A program made the position numbers and the translations under genes. The notes below the pieces were generated by a model. That model saw only the letters and a list, made by a program, of their open reading frames with translations. It did no database searches and was not told the origin of the DNA. 64,000 nucleotides of DNA from Candidatus Hydrogenedentota bacterium (GTDB lineage Bacteria > Hydrogenedentota > Hydrogenedentia > Hydrogenedentales > JAEUWI01): contig JAEUWI010000015.1 in assembly GCA_016791475.1 (NCBI GenBank), positions 1 through 64,000 of the forward strand, given 5' to 3'. Positions 47,255 to 54,959 of the stretch are shown in pieces (position 1 is the first letter of the stretch; every line of letters starts with the position of its first letter).

Positions 47255-48301
47255 ATGAAATACACCAAATCCTATATCGACACCATCGGCTACGAGCTTG
47301 CGCCCGTGGTGGTGAGTTCCGACGAAATCGAGGAGTCGCTTGCGCCACTCTATGAGAAGCTCCACATCCCCTTCGGGCAATTGGAGTCGCTCACGGGTAT
47401 CCACGAGCGCCGGTGGTGGCCTGCGGGCTATGCCCTGAGCGATGGCGCCATCGCCGCAGGGCGCAAAGCCCTCGCGCAATCCGCCGTCACACCCGCCGAC
47501 ATCGGCGCGGTGGTGTATTGCGGCGTCGGGCGCGACAACTTCGAGCCGGCGACGGCCTGTCGCGTCGCGGCGGAGCTGGGCATCAGCGGCAATACCGCCA
47601 TTTTCGACATCAGTAACGCATGCCTCGGTGTTATCAACGGGATCATGGACGTCTCCAACCGCATCGAGCTCGGCCAGATCCGCGCGGGGCTTGTGGTGTC
47701 GGCGGAAACGGCCCGGGATATTGTCGAAGAGACCATACAGAAAATGCTCGCGAACCCCACCATGCCCTATTACATCGAATGCCTGGCCACCATGACCGGT
47801 GGTTCGGGCGCGGTGGCGGTGCTGGTGACCGATGGATCGTTCCGCCCAGAGGAAGAGCAACACCAAGTCCTTGGTGGCGTGGCCCTCGCCGCGCCGGAGC
47901 ACCACGGTCTCTGCACCTGGGGCCTGGAGCGCGTGGACGGTCCCCTGCGCAGGCAATTCATGAGTACGGACGCGGTTTCGGTTTTGAAGCATGGCGTGTC
48001 GCTAGGACTGGCGACGTGGGAGGCGCTGCTGGCGGAGATGGGCTGGACCCGCAATGAAGTGGACAAGGTGATCTGCCACCAGGTGGGCCATGCGAACAAA
48101 GACGCAATCCTGAAGTCGATACAGATCGCGCCGCAGAAAGACTTCGCGACCTTCGGCTACCTCGGCAACATGGGGACGGTGTCATTGCCCATCACGGCGG
48201 CGATTGCAAGCGAGCGCGGGCATTTGGTCGCGGGAGACCGGGTGGCCTTTCTGGGAATTGGCAGTGGTTTGAACTGCATGATGCTGGGACTGCGCTGGTA
48301 G
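47255..48301 (+). CDS. oleA: OleA, thiolase-fold acyl-CoA condensing enzyme of olefin biosynthesis
   Basis: 348 aa, start ATG 47255 with GAGG just upstream. OleA performs non-decarboxylative head-to-head Claisen condensation of two long acyl thioesters to a 2-alkyl-3-keto acid. The thiolase-fold catalytic set is present: Cys123 in ISNACLGV, His275 in CHQVGHAN and Asn305 in GNMGTVS, and a Glu at 97 (DNFEPAT) where OleA places its extra base. That Glu, together with downstream oleB, oleC and oleD, separates it from FabH. Position directly after a PUFA synthase suggests polyunsaturated acyl substrates. The gene is separated from pfaC by 287 nt. Confidence 0.92.
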   Translation: MKYTKSYIDTIGYELAPVVVSSDEIEESLAPLYEKLHIPFGQLESLTGIHERRWWPAGYALSDGAIAAGRKALAQSAVTPADIGAVVYCGVGRDNFEPATACRVAAELGISGNTAIFDISNACLGVINGIMDVSNRIELGQIRAGLVVSAETARDIVEETIQKMLANPTMPYYIECLATMTGGSGAVAVLVTDGSFRPEEEQHQVLGGVALAAPEHHGLCTWGLERVDGPLRRQFMSTDAVSVLKHGVSLGLATWEALLAEMGWTRNEVDKVICHQVGHANKDAILKSIQIAPQKDFATFGYLGNMGTVSLPITAAIASERGHLVAGDRVAFLGIGSGLNCMMLGLRW

Positions 48302-48313
48302 TATCGAAGAGAC

Positions 48314-48884
48314 CAACCACAAATGGACACGAATTCACACGAATAAGAGCATCGACGACACGACGCCAAGCCAGCGATTTCCCTGCGGTTCAAGCAACCG
48401 AAGCAAATGCGAATAAAGGAAAATAGGAGGGCAAATGGTATGAGCGAATCCGGCAAGATAGTTCGTGGAAAGGAAGTTTACGAAATAATTGGTTGTGCGA
48501 TGGAGGTGATTAACTCCGTAGGGCATGGCTACCACGAGAAGCCTTATGAAAATGCATTAGTCGTTGAGTTCGGACTCCGTGGCATTCCGTTTCAACAGCA
48601 GCCGAAATTCGAAATCGTGTATAAGGAAGTACCCGTGGGAATCTACATTCCCGATCTCATAGCCTATGGCGATATCATTATCGACACAAAAGTAATCGAC
48701 AGAATTACCGACCGCGAGCGCGGACAGATTTTGAACTACATGCGAACCGCTCGCTGCCGCGTCGGGCTCATAATCAATTTCCGATATGCAGAACTCGAAT
48801 GGGAACGGTTGGTGCTGTGAAGCCAATAGGTGCTGCGAGAGAAAAACCCTCTTATTCGTGTATTTTCGTGTCCATTCGTGGTTG
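48314..48884 (+). mobile_element. Putative GxxExxY cassette bracketed by 36-bp inverted repeats
   Basis: The left arm (48314-48349) and right arm (48849-48884) are inverted copies with 4 mismatches in 36. The arms consist of 9-10-bp ATTCGTGT-like units. Between them lies one GxxExxY gene and nothing else. The segment is visibly richer in A+T than the ole genes either side, which supports insertion. No clear target duplication is seen. Confidence 0.55.
48440..48820 (+). CDS. GxxExxY-family protein
   Basis: About 126 aa from ATG 48440 (GGAGG 9 nt upstream); the frame opens at 48407. The family signature GYHEKPY follows INSVGHG near residue 33. A conserved acidic and lysine pattern, IPDLIAYGDIIIDTKVID, resembles the D-(D/E)xK core of PD-(D/E)XK nucleases, although no activity is established for the family. 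The gene interrupts oleA and oleB, is more A+T-rich than they are, and is enclosed by inverted repeats. Olefin synthesis is not known to need such a protein, so it is best read as a passenger or part of a small mobile unit. Confidence 0.82.
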   Translation: MSESGKIVRGKEVYEIIGCAMEVINSVGHGYHEKPYENALVVEFGLRGIPFQQQPKFEIVYKEVPVGIYIPDLIAYGDIIIDTKVIDRITDRERGQILNYMRTARCRVGLIINFRYAELEWERLVL

Positions 48885-48936
48885 AATTTTTCTTCCAAAT
48901 ACTTCGGTGATTGTTCACCTGTGGATTGAAAACTAG

Positions 48937-49821
48937 ATGTCCGTTCAGAATTTCCCCTTCAAACCAAAACACATCAACCGCAACGGCCTCAAATACAACT
49001 ATGTCGACGAAGGCCAGGGCGATCCCGTGGTCATGGTCCACGGCAATCCGTCGTGGTCCTTTTATTACCGCAACCTCATCGACGCGCTGAAGGGCCAATA
49101 CCGCTGCATCGCGCCGGACCACATTGGCTGCGGGTTGTCGGATAAGCCGGGCGATGACCAGTACACCTACACGCTCAAGAACCGCGTGGATGACCTGGAG
49201 GCGCTCCTCGATCATCTGGATGTCACGAAGAACGTCACGCTTGTCGTCCACGATTGGGGCGGCATGATCGGCATGGCCTGGGCCACGCGCCATCCGGAGC
49301 GGGTGAAGCAGATCGTGGTGTTGAACACTTCGGCCTTTCACCTCCCCGACACAAAGCGCTTTCCATTGGGCCTCTGGATCTGCCGGAACACCTGGTTGGG
49401 CACCGTCCTCGTGCGCGGCTTCAACGCTTTCGCCCGCGGTGCGGCGTGGGTCGGTTGCAAGCGCAATCCCATGCCGAAGGAACTGCGCGACGCCTATTGC
49501 GCGCCCTACGACTCGTGGGACAACCGCATCGCCACGCTCCGCTTCGTGCAGGATATCCCCCTGCGTGGCGAAGACCCGGCCTACCCCATCGTGACGGAGG
49601 TGGAACTGAAGGCGAAGCAATTCGCCGACCGTCCCATGCTCATCTGCTGGGGTCTGCTCGATTTCGTATTCGACAAGCATTTTCTCAAACTCTGGACCGA
49701 CCAATTCCCCCAGGCCGAGGTGCATCGCTTTACCGATTGCGGGCATTATATTCTGGAAGATGCGAAGGACGAGGTGATTGGGCTTGTACAGCGCTTTCTG
49801 GCGCGAAGTCTGCCGACGTGA
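48937..49821 (+). CDS. oleB: OleB, alpha/beta-hydrolase beta-lactone decarboxylase
   Basis: 294 aa of the haloalkane-dehalogenase-like alpha/beta hydrolase fold. OleB splits CO2 from the beta-lactone made by OleC to give the cis-olefin. Seen here: oxyanion segment VHGNPSWSFYYR, nucleophile Asp106 in VVHDWGGMIG and base His270 in DCGHYILEDA. The HGNPSWS and HDWGG motifs are shared with dehalogenases, but the oleA-C-D context decides the role. The Shine-Dalgarno is weak. The upstream gap holds the GxxExxY cassette and the downstream gap (49822-50015) a cloverleaf foldback. Confidence 0.9.
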   Translation: MSVQNFPFKPKHINRNGLKYNYVDEGQGDPVVMVHGNPSWSFYYRNLIDALKGQYRCIAPDHIGCGLSDKPGDDQYTYTLKNRVDDLEALLDHLDVTKNVTLVVHDWGGMIGMAWATRHPERVKQIVVLNTSAFHLPDTKRFPLGLWICRNTWLGTVLVRGFNAFARGAAWVGCKRNPMPKELRDAYCAPYDSWDNRIATLRFVQDIPLRGEDPAYPIVTEVELKAKQFADRPMLICWGLLDFVFDKHFLKLWTDQFPQAEVHRFTDCGHYILEDAKDEVIGLVQRFLARSLPT

Positions 49822-49837
49822 CAAGGTAGACATCGCC

Positions 49838-49924
49838 AAGCGGGAGCGCGGGTTTTCTTACCCGCGTTTCGTGTGCCAAAGGCACACGAAACTTACACGG
49901 ACTGGAAAGTCCGTGCTCCCGCTT
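49838..49924. repeat. Perfect cloverleaf-like foldback in the oleB-oleC gap
   Basis: An outer 10-bp stem (49838-49847 with 49915-49924) encloses three hairpins: 6 bp at 49848-49865, 12 bp with an AAA loop at 49866-49892, and 7 bp with a GGAA tetraloop at 49897-49914. All stems are perfectly paired and only four bases (49893-49896) between hairpins are unpaired. The whole element is 87 nt. Confidence 0.85.
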
Positions 49925-50015
49925 TCGCATCAAACCTCGAATAGAACACGCCACTTTGCGGTATCATGAGGGAATACAGCAGGCGCCATCCGGGGCAACG
50001 CATGAGGAATAGACC

Positions 50016-51683
50016 ATGACCACCGAAACACCAACCCTACCGGGCAACATCGCGGCCCATCTGCCGCGGATGGCCGCGCTCCATCCCGATCACCTTGCGG
50101 TAAGCGTTCAGCTTCCCGGTGGGAGCACGGGCCGCCACAAGTATGCCTCATACACGCTGAAGCAGCTCGACGACCAGAGCGATCGCATCGCCCACGGACT
50201 GGACCGTATCGGTATTTCGCGCGGCGTGCGGACGGTGCTCATGGTGAAGCCGAGCCTGGAATTTTTCGCGCTGACCTTTGCCCTGTTCAAAGTGGGCGCG
50301 GTTCCCGTGCTGGTCGATCCCGGCATGGGCATGAAGAATCTCAAGACCTGCCTGGCCGAAGCGGAGCCGGCGGCTTTCATCGGCATTCCCAAGGCCCATG
50401 CGGCCCGGCAATTACTCGGTTGGGGCAAGCCAACCATCAAGACCCTGGTGACCGTGGGTCGCAAGCTCACCTGGGGCGGCTACACCCTGGACGGCATCAC
50501 GCTGAAGGACAGCAAGTCCTTCGCACCCGTGGAGCCGAAGCCCAATGAAACCGCCGCGATCCTCTTCACCAGCGGCAGCACGGGCGTGCCCAAGGGCGCG
50601 GTGTACACCCATGAAGTCTTCAACGCGCAGGTCGAAATCCTGCGTGAGAACTATGGCATCACCCCCGGTGAAAAAGATCTGGCCACTTTCCCCCTCTTTG
50701 CCCTTTTCGGCCCGCCGCTGGGCATGGCCGCGATTATCCCCGATATGGACGCGAGCCAGCCCGCCGCATCAAATCCGCAGCATATCAGCGACGCGATCCA
50801 CGATCACCAGGCCACGAATCTCTTCGCCTCCCCCGCGCTTATCGAGCTCGTGGGGCAGCACGGCATCGCGAACGGCGTCCTGCTGCCCAGTTTGAAGCGG
50901 GTCATCTCCGCAGGTGCCCCCGCATCCAATCCGTCCCTGGCGCGCTTCTGCAAGCTGCTGGCGGACGGCGTGGAGATTTTCCCGTCCTATGGTGCGACGG
51001 AGGCCCTGCCCGTGGCCTATATCGGCACGAACGAACTGCTCAGCGAGACGGTCGAAGCCACCGACAACGGCGCGGGCGTCTGCGTGGGCCGCTCCGTGCG
51101 CGGCGTGGAGGTGTCCATCATCCAGATCACCGACGACCCCATCCAGCATTGGTCGGACAAGCTTCACTGCGCGCAGGGCGAGATCGGCGAGATCACCGTC
51201 ACGGGACCCGTGGTCACCAAGGCCTATTTCAACCGACCCGAATCGACCAACCTCGCGAAAATCAAGCACCCGGACCTCGGCATCATCTATCACCGCATGG
51301 GCGATGTGGGCTACTTCGATGAGAAAGGGCGCCTCTGGATGTGCGGGCGCAAGGCCCACCGCGTTGTGACGCCGGAAGGCACGCTGTTCACCATTCCCGT
51401 GGAGCGTATTTTCAATACCCACCCGGCGGTAAAGCGCACGGCGCTGGTCGGCGTGGTGAAAGGCGGAATCACTATCCCCATACTTTGTGTGGAAAAATCC
51501 GGCAACACCGGTGGCCTCGACGACGAAGCCCTGCTTGCGGCGCTCAAGGAGATCGGCGGAAAACACGATATTACGCGCCCCATCCACCATTTTCTGTTTC
51601 ACCCCAGCTTTCCGGTGGACGTGCGCCACAACGCAAAGATCTTCCGTGAGGCACTGGCCGAGTGGGCCAAGGATAAGATTTGA
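50016..51683 (+). CDS. oleC: OleC, AMP-dependent beta-lactone synthetase
   Basis: 555 aa of the acyl-AMP ligase superfamily. OleC uses ATP to close 2-alkyl-3-hydroxy acids to beta-lactones. The nucleotide motif is FTSGSTGVPKGAVYTH near residue 180; later motifs are SYGATEALP, which binds adenine, and GDVGYFDEKGRLWMCGRKAHRV, the hinge and ribose-binding stretch. Unlike acyl-CoA ligases it needs no CoA. The start ATG 50016 has GAGGA 7 nt upstream. The stop overlaps the oleD ATG (TGATG), so oleC and oleD are coupled. Confidence 0.9.
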   Translation: MTTETPTLPGNIAAHLPRMAALHPDHLAVSVQLPGGSTGRHKYASYTLKQLDDQSDRIAHGLDRIGISRGVRTVLMVKPSLEFFALTFALFKVGAVPVLVDPGMGMKNLKTCLAEAEPAAFIGIPKAHAARQLLGWGKPTIKTLVTVGRKLTWGGYTLDGITLKDSKSFAPVEPKPNETAAILFTSGSTGVPKGAVYTHEVFNAQVEILRENYGITPGEKDLATFPLFALFGPPLGMAAIIPDMDASQPAASNPQHISDAIHDHQATNLFASPALIELVGQHGIANGVLLPSLKRVISAGAPASNPSLARFCKLLADGVEIFPSYGATEALPVAYIGTNELLSETVEATDNGAGVCVGRSVRGVEVSIIQITDDPIQHWSDKLHCAQGEIGEITVTGPVVTKAYFNRPESTNLAKIKHPDLGIIYHRMGDVGYFDEKGRLWMCGRKAHRVVTPEGTLFTIPVERIFNTHPAVKRTALVGVVKGGITIPILCVEKSGNTGGLDDEALLAALKEIGGKHDITRPIHHFLFHPSFPVDVRHNAKIFREALAEWAKDKI

Positions 51684-52687
51684 TGAAGGTATTGGTAACG
51701 GGCGGCGGCGGCTTTCTCGGCGGCGCGATCATTGACAAATTGTTGGCGCGCGGCGTCGAAGTGCGCAGTATTTCGCGCGGAAAGTATCCCGTGCTGGAAG
51801 CCAAAGGCGTGGAATGCATCCAGGCGGATCTCTCCGACGCGGAGGCGGTGACCGCCGCGACCACCGACTGTGTCGCCGTGATCCACACGGCGGCCAAGGC
51901 GGGCGTCTGGGGCGACTACCAAGACTACTTCGACGCGAACGTGACCGGCACGCGCAATGTCATCCTCGCGTGCAAGGCCCACGCCGTGCCGAAGCTGGTC
52001 TACACCAGCACGCCGAGCGTGACCTTCGCCGGTGAGGACGAAGACGGCGTGGACGAGTCCATGCCCTATGCGGAGAATTTCCTCTGCCACTACGCGGAAA
52101 CCAAGGCCCAGGCCGAGCGCGATGTCCTCGCGGCGAACGGCGGCACCCTCAGCACCGTGGCGTTGCGCCCCCACCTCATCTGGGGACCCGGCGATCACCA
52201 CCTGGTGCCTCGCGTCATCGCGCGGGCAAGAGCGGGTAAGCTCAAGCTCGTGGGTAGCGGAAAAAACCGTGTCGATGCGACGTATATCGACAACGCCGCC
52301 GATGCGCACCTTTGCGCGCTGGATACCCTCAGCCCCGAGGCCGCATGCGCGGGCAAGGCCTACTACATTTCCAACGACGAGCCCATCCCCATGGGTGCGC
52401 TCATCAACAAAATTCTGAAGGCGGGCGGCCTGCCCCCCGTCACCCGGAGGGTCCCTCCGGCCATGGCCTACTTCGTCGGCGCGTCCCTGGAAAAAATCTA
52501 CGGAGCGATGGGCAAAGACGAGGAACCCATCATGACCCGCTTCGTCGCCCGCCAACTGGCGACCGCCCACTGGTTCAATATATCCGGAGCAAAGCGCGAC
52601 CTGGGCTATCGGCCTTCCGTGAATATGGACGAAGGCATGCGGCGACTGGAAAATTGGTTGAAGTTGAATCCGCATGAACCGGATTGA
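51683..52687 (+). CDS. oleD: OleD, NADPH-dependent 2-alkyl-3-ketoalkanoate reductase
   Basis: 334 aa from ATG 51683, of the extended short-chain dehydrogenase group. OleD reduces the OleA product to the 2-alkyl-3-hydroxy acid. The N-terminus is VLVTGGGGFLGGAI, with the GxxGxxG cofactor loop; the catalytic pair is Tyr137 and Lys141 in HYAETKAQAE; TSTPSVTF lies where the catalytic Ser is expected. The later region KLVGSGKNRVDATYIDN is typical of the 3-beta-HSD-like branch to which OleD belongs. It ends 45 nt before the acyltransferase gene. Confidence 0.9.
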   Translation: MKVLVTGGGGFLGGAIIDKLLARGVEVRSISRGKYPVLEAKGVECIQADLSDAEAVTAATTDCVAVIHTAAKAGVWGDYQDYFDANVTGTRNVILACKAHAVPKLVYTSTPSVTFAGEDEDGVDESMPYAENFLCHYAETKAQAERDVLAANGGTLSTVALRPHLIWGPGDHHLVPRVIARARAGKLKLVGSGKNRVDATYIDNAADAHLCALDTLSPEAACAGKAYYISNDEPIPMGALINKILKAGGLPPVTRRVPPAMAYFVGASLEKIYGAMGKDEEPIMTRFVARQLATAHWFNISGAKRDLGYRPSVNMDEGMRRLENWLKLNPHEPD

Positions 52688-52732
52688 GCGTTTCGTGATT
52701 TCACCCGCGGCTCGTCGCCGCGCTATACTCAA

Positions 52733-53572
52733 GTGCCCTGGCCAAGGCAACTGGAAAATCAGGAAGTGAAGGTAGAAACCCAAGAGCAAGAAATAACGGT
52801 GTCCCGTGCCCATTCCAGCCGACTGCGCACCCTCCTGCGTATAACCAACATGTTGCTGGCGACGGCGCGGGTGGTGCCCCCCTACTATGTCGGCCAGTTT
52901 CGCTACCGTAGCGAGGCGGACCGTGTGCGCCTGCTTTATCGGGGCACCCAGGACTGGCTCACGGCCATGGGGCGCGCCGCCGGGATTCGCTCCGTCACCG
53001 TGGAGGGCGCCCCACCCGAAAAAGGCTCCTTCATCGCGCCGAACCACATCACCTATGCGGACATTTGCGCCCTGAGCACCGCCACGCGCATGTGGTATGT
53101 ATCCAAGGCCGACGTGCTCAATTGGCCCCTCTTCAACCGCCTCTTTCGCTTCTCGCGCAACCTCACCGTGGATCGCGACAATATCCGTTGCCTCTCCGCA
53201 ACCAACGAGAGCATCGCCCGGCGAATTCAGGAGGGCTACAACGTCTGCGTCTTCCTGGAAGGCACCACAGGCGGCGGAGACGTCATCCTTCCCTTCCGCG
53301 GCCCCTTGCTCCAGCCCGCACTGGACGGCGGCGTGGACATTGTACCCGTGTGCATCAAGTGGCGCGCGGACGATCCCGCCATCGACGTCACCCAGGACAT
53401 CGCCTACTGGCGCGGCACGCCCATGGGGCCCCATGTCATGCGCTTCCTCGGCTTCAACGGCGTCCACGCCACGGTCCGCTTCGGCACACCGATCAAGGCG
53501 GAGGGTGATCGCAAAGTCCTGGCCGAAACCGTGCGCGACGCTGTCGTGGCCATGCATGAAGAGATGAGTTAA
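52733..53572 (+). CDS. PlsC-like lysophospholipid/glycerolphosphate acyltransferase
   Basis: 279 aa from GTG 52733; later GTG codons are possible and none has a strong ribosome site. The acyltransferase motifs are NHxxxxD as His105 to Asp110 (APNHITYAD) and FLEGTTGGG in place of the usual FPEGTR. A hydrophobic region lies before them. In myxobacterial PUFA clusters the third synthase ends in such an acyltransferase that moves product to glycerolipids; here the domain is missing from the synthase and a separate gene closes the cluster. It could therefore offload polyene acyl chains to membranes, in competition with OleA. This link is inference. Confidence 0.8.
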   Translation: MPWPRQLENQEVKVETQEQEITVSRAHSSRLRTLLRITNMLLATARVVPPYYVGQFRYRSEADRVRLLYRGTQDWLTAMGRAAGIRSVTVEGAPPEKGSFIAPNHITYADICALSTATRMWYVSKADVLNWPLFNRLFRFSRNLTVDRDNIRCLSATNESIARRIQEGYNVCVFLEGTTGGGDVILPFRGPLLQPALDGGVDIVPVCIKWRADDPAIDVTQDIAYWRGTPMGPHVMRFLGFNGVHATVRFGTPIKAEGDRKVLAETVRDAVVAMHEEMS

Positions 53573-53578
53573 GCACCG

Positions 53579-54793
53579 CTACTTGTCGAGTGCTTTCGCG
53601 ACCGCGGGTCTGATACTTTCACCCCGCAGATCCGTGGCCGCAATCTTGCCATCGGGCCCTATGAGAATGATGTGCGGAATCCCCCGCACGCCATAGTCGT
53701 CGGGAAGGGTCGCGTTGGACCAATCTCCCAGAAAACCCTGGGACCACCCGAGTCCCTCCTTCTCCACGAACTTCTTCACCGTTTCCGCCTCGCCATCAAG
53801 ACTCAAAGCGACCATGGCAAAGTCGGGGTTATCCTTGAACTCGTCGTAGACCGCCTTCATATTGGGAATTTCACCCACACAGGGTCCGCACCAGGTGGCC
53901 CAGAAATCGAGCAACACATGCTTACCCGCCAGATCCGAAAGCTTGAGCGACTTTCCGTCGAGCGTGGAAACCTCGAAGGATGGCGCAATGTCGCCCACCT
54001 TCAGACGCTTGTATATTTTGACATCCAGGGTACCCAGATCAATCGGCTCCTCCCCATCGCCTTCGGGTACGATTACCTGGCGGGTCGCCTGTCCGATGCC
54101 CATGCCGAAATCCGTGGCGTTTGCGTCGCCCACTTCAATCCACAGGCCATAGTCTCCCGGTGGCACGTCCGATAGGGAAAAACGACCGTCCTCCTCCACA
54201 TCCGCGACAATCATCGTCGCCGCGGCCCGAAGGGCCTTTCCTTCATCCGACTCCTGGAAAGTCCCCCACCACGCCTGCATCTCCTCCCGCTCCAGATTCG
54301 CCGGTGGGTTCGGCCACTTCACATTGCTGTGGAGGAAGCGACTGCTCCCACCCTGCCAGCCTACCTCGATATCCGTTTCGCCCTTGGCGGCCATTTTCCC
54401 GACAATTTTTCGGCCGCCCTTGCCGATCTCGACCTGCAGGGTTTCGCCGGGCTTCGGGAATAACGTCTTCGTGTGGCTCGTCATACTGGCGGTGGTGCTT
54501 TTCTCTTTCACCTTCTGAATGATGGTCACGAAGCGCCCCACCGTGACCTCCTCCGGATGGACAGACTCGAAGACAAACTTCCCGTCACTGCCCGCCTGGA
54601 CGGTATTGGCCTTTTCATTGAGATCGTGGGACTTCTGATAGTTCAGAATGATCTCACCCGGGGCCGGTTTTCCATCCTTGTAGTGGACGCCCTCAATTCG
54701 GGCCATCTCCTCGGCCACAGCCCCGCCCATCAAGAACAGTACAGAAGCGGCCAGACCGCGTCCAAATAAGATTCCCCAACGATTCGTACCCAT
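53579..54793 (-). CDS. TlpA-like thioredoxin-fold protein with N-terminal beta domains
   Basis: 404 aa. A signal peptide (about residues 1-27) ends at GGAVAEE. The middle (30-250) holds beta-sandwich, carboxypeptidase-regulatory-like stretches such as GKFVFESV and GRFSLSDVPPGDYGLWIEVG. The C-terminal domain is a TlpA/ResA-type thioredoxin with FWATWCGPCVGEIPNM and the cis-Pro segment GVRGIPHIILI. It probably acts as a periplasmic disulfide reductase or redox sensor. This architecture is common in Planctomycetes-like genomes. The gene converges on the acyltransferase gene with only 6 nt between their stops, and has its own promoter at 54907-54936. Confidence 0.85.
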   Translation of the reverse strand: MGTNRWGILFGRGLAASVLFLMGGAVAEEMARIEGVHYKDGKPAPGEIILNYQKSHDLNEKANTVQAGSDGKFVFESVHPEEVTVGRFVTIIQKVKEKSTTASMTSHTKTLFPKPGETLQVEIGKGGRKIVGKMAAKGETDIEVGWQGGSSRFLHSNVKWPNPPANLEREEMQAWWGTFQESDEGKALRAAATMIVADVEEDGRFSLSDVPPGDYGLWIEVGDANATDFGMGIGQATRQVIVPEGDGEEPIDLGTLDVKIYKRLKVGDIAPSFEVSTLDGKSLKLSDLAGKHVLLDFWATWCGPCVGEIPNMKAVYDEFKDNPDFAMVALSLDGEAETVKKFVEKEGLGWSQGFLGDWSNATLPDDYGVRGIPHIILIGPDGKIAATDLRGESIRPAVAKALDK

Positions 54794-54906
54794 GACACGC
54801 CCTCGTGCTGGTTGAGAGGGGTCTCGATGCCGTCGTAGAAGCCGGACCCCTCGATCGGTGCGTTACTGCCGAAAGCGTCCACATGAAACAGGCGAACGCC
54901 TATTCC

Positions 54907-54936
54907 TTAATACGCCCGAAGGGTACGATCTGTCAA
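54907..54936 (-). promoter_or_regulatory. Sigma-70-type promoter for the TlpA-like gene
   Basis: Minus strand: TTGACA, 18-nt spacer, TATTAA; start near 54900, leader of about 107 nt. Confidence 0.6.
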
Positions 54937-54959
54937 CAAAAAAACACGAGGACCGTGCG

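Noticed and set aside
49838-49924. Cloverleaf read as a tRNA gene
   Set aside because: The closing stem is 10 bp, the central hairpin is 12 bp with a 3-nt loop, and there is no T-loop consensus, anticodon loop or D-loop.
31256-53572. Heterocyst-glycolipid or ordinary type I polyketide cluster
   Set aside because: Four tandem carriers, a chain length factor, FabA-like dehydratases and a PfaD reductase define a PUFA synthase; the ole genes are not found in glycolipid loci.
31256-53572. A pfaE phosphopantetheinyl transferase inside the cluster
   Set aside because: I looked for its motifs in every frame listed across the cluster and found none; it is presumably elsewhere.
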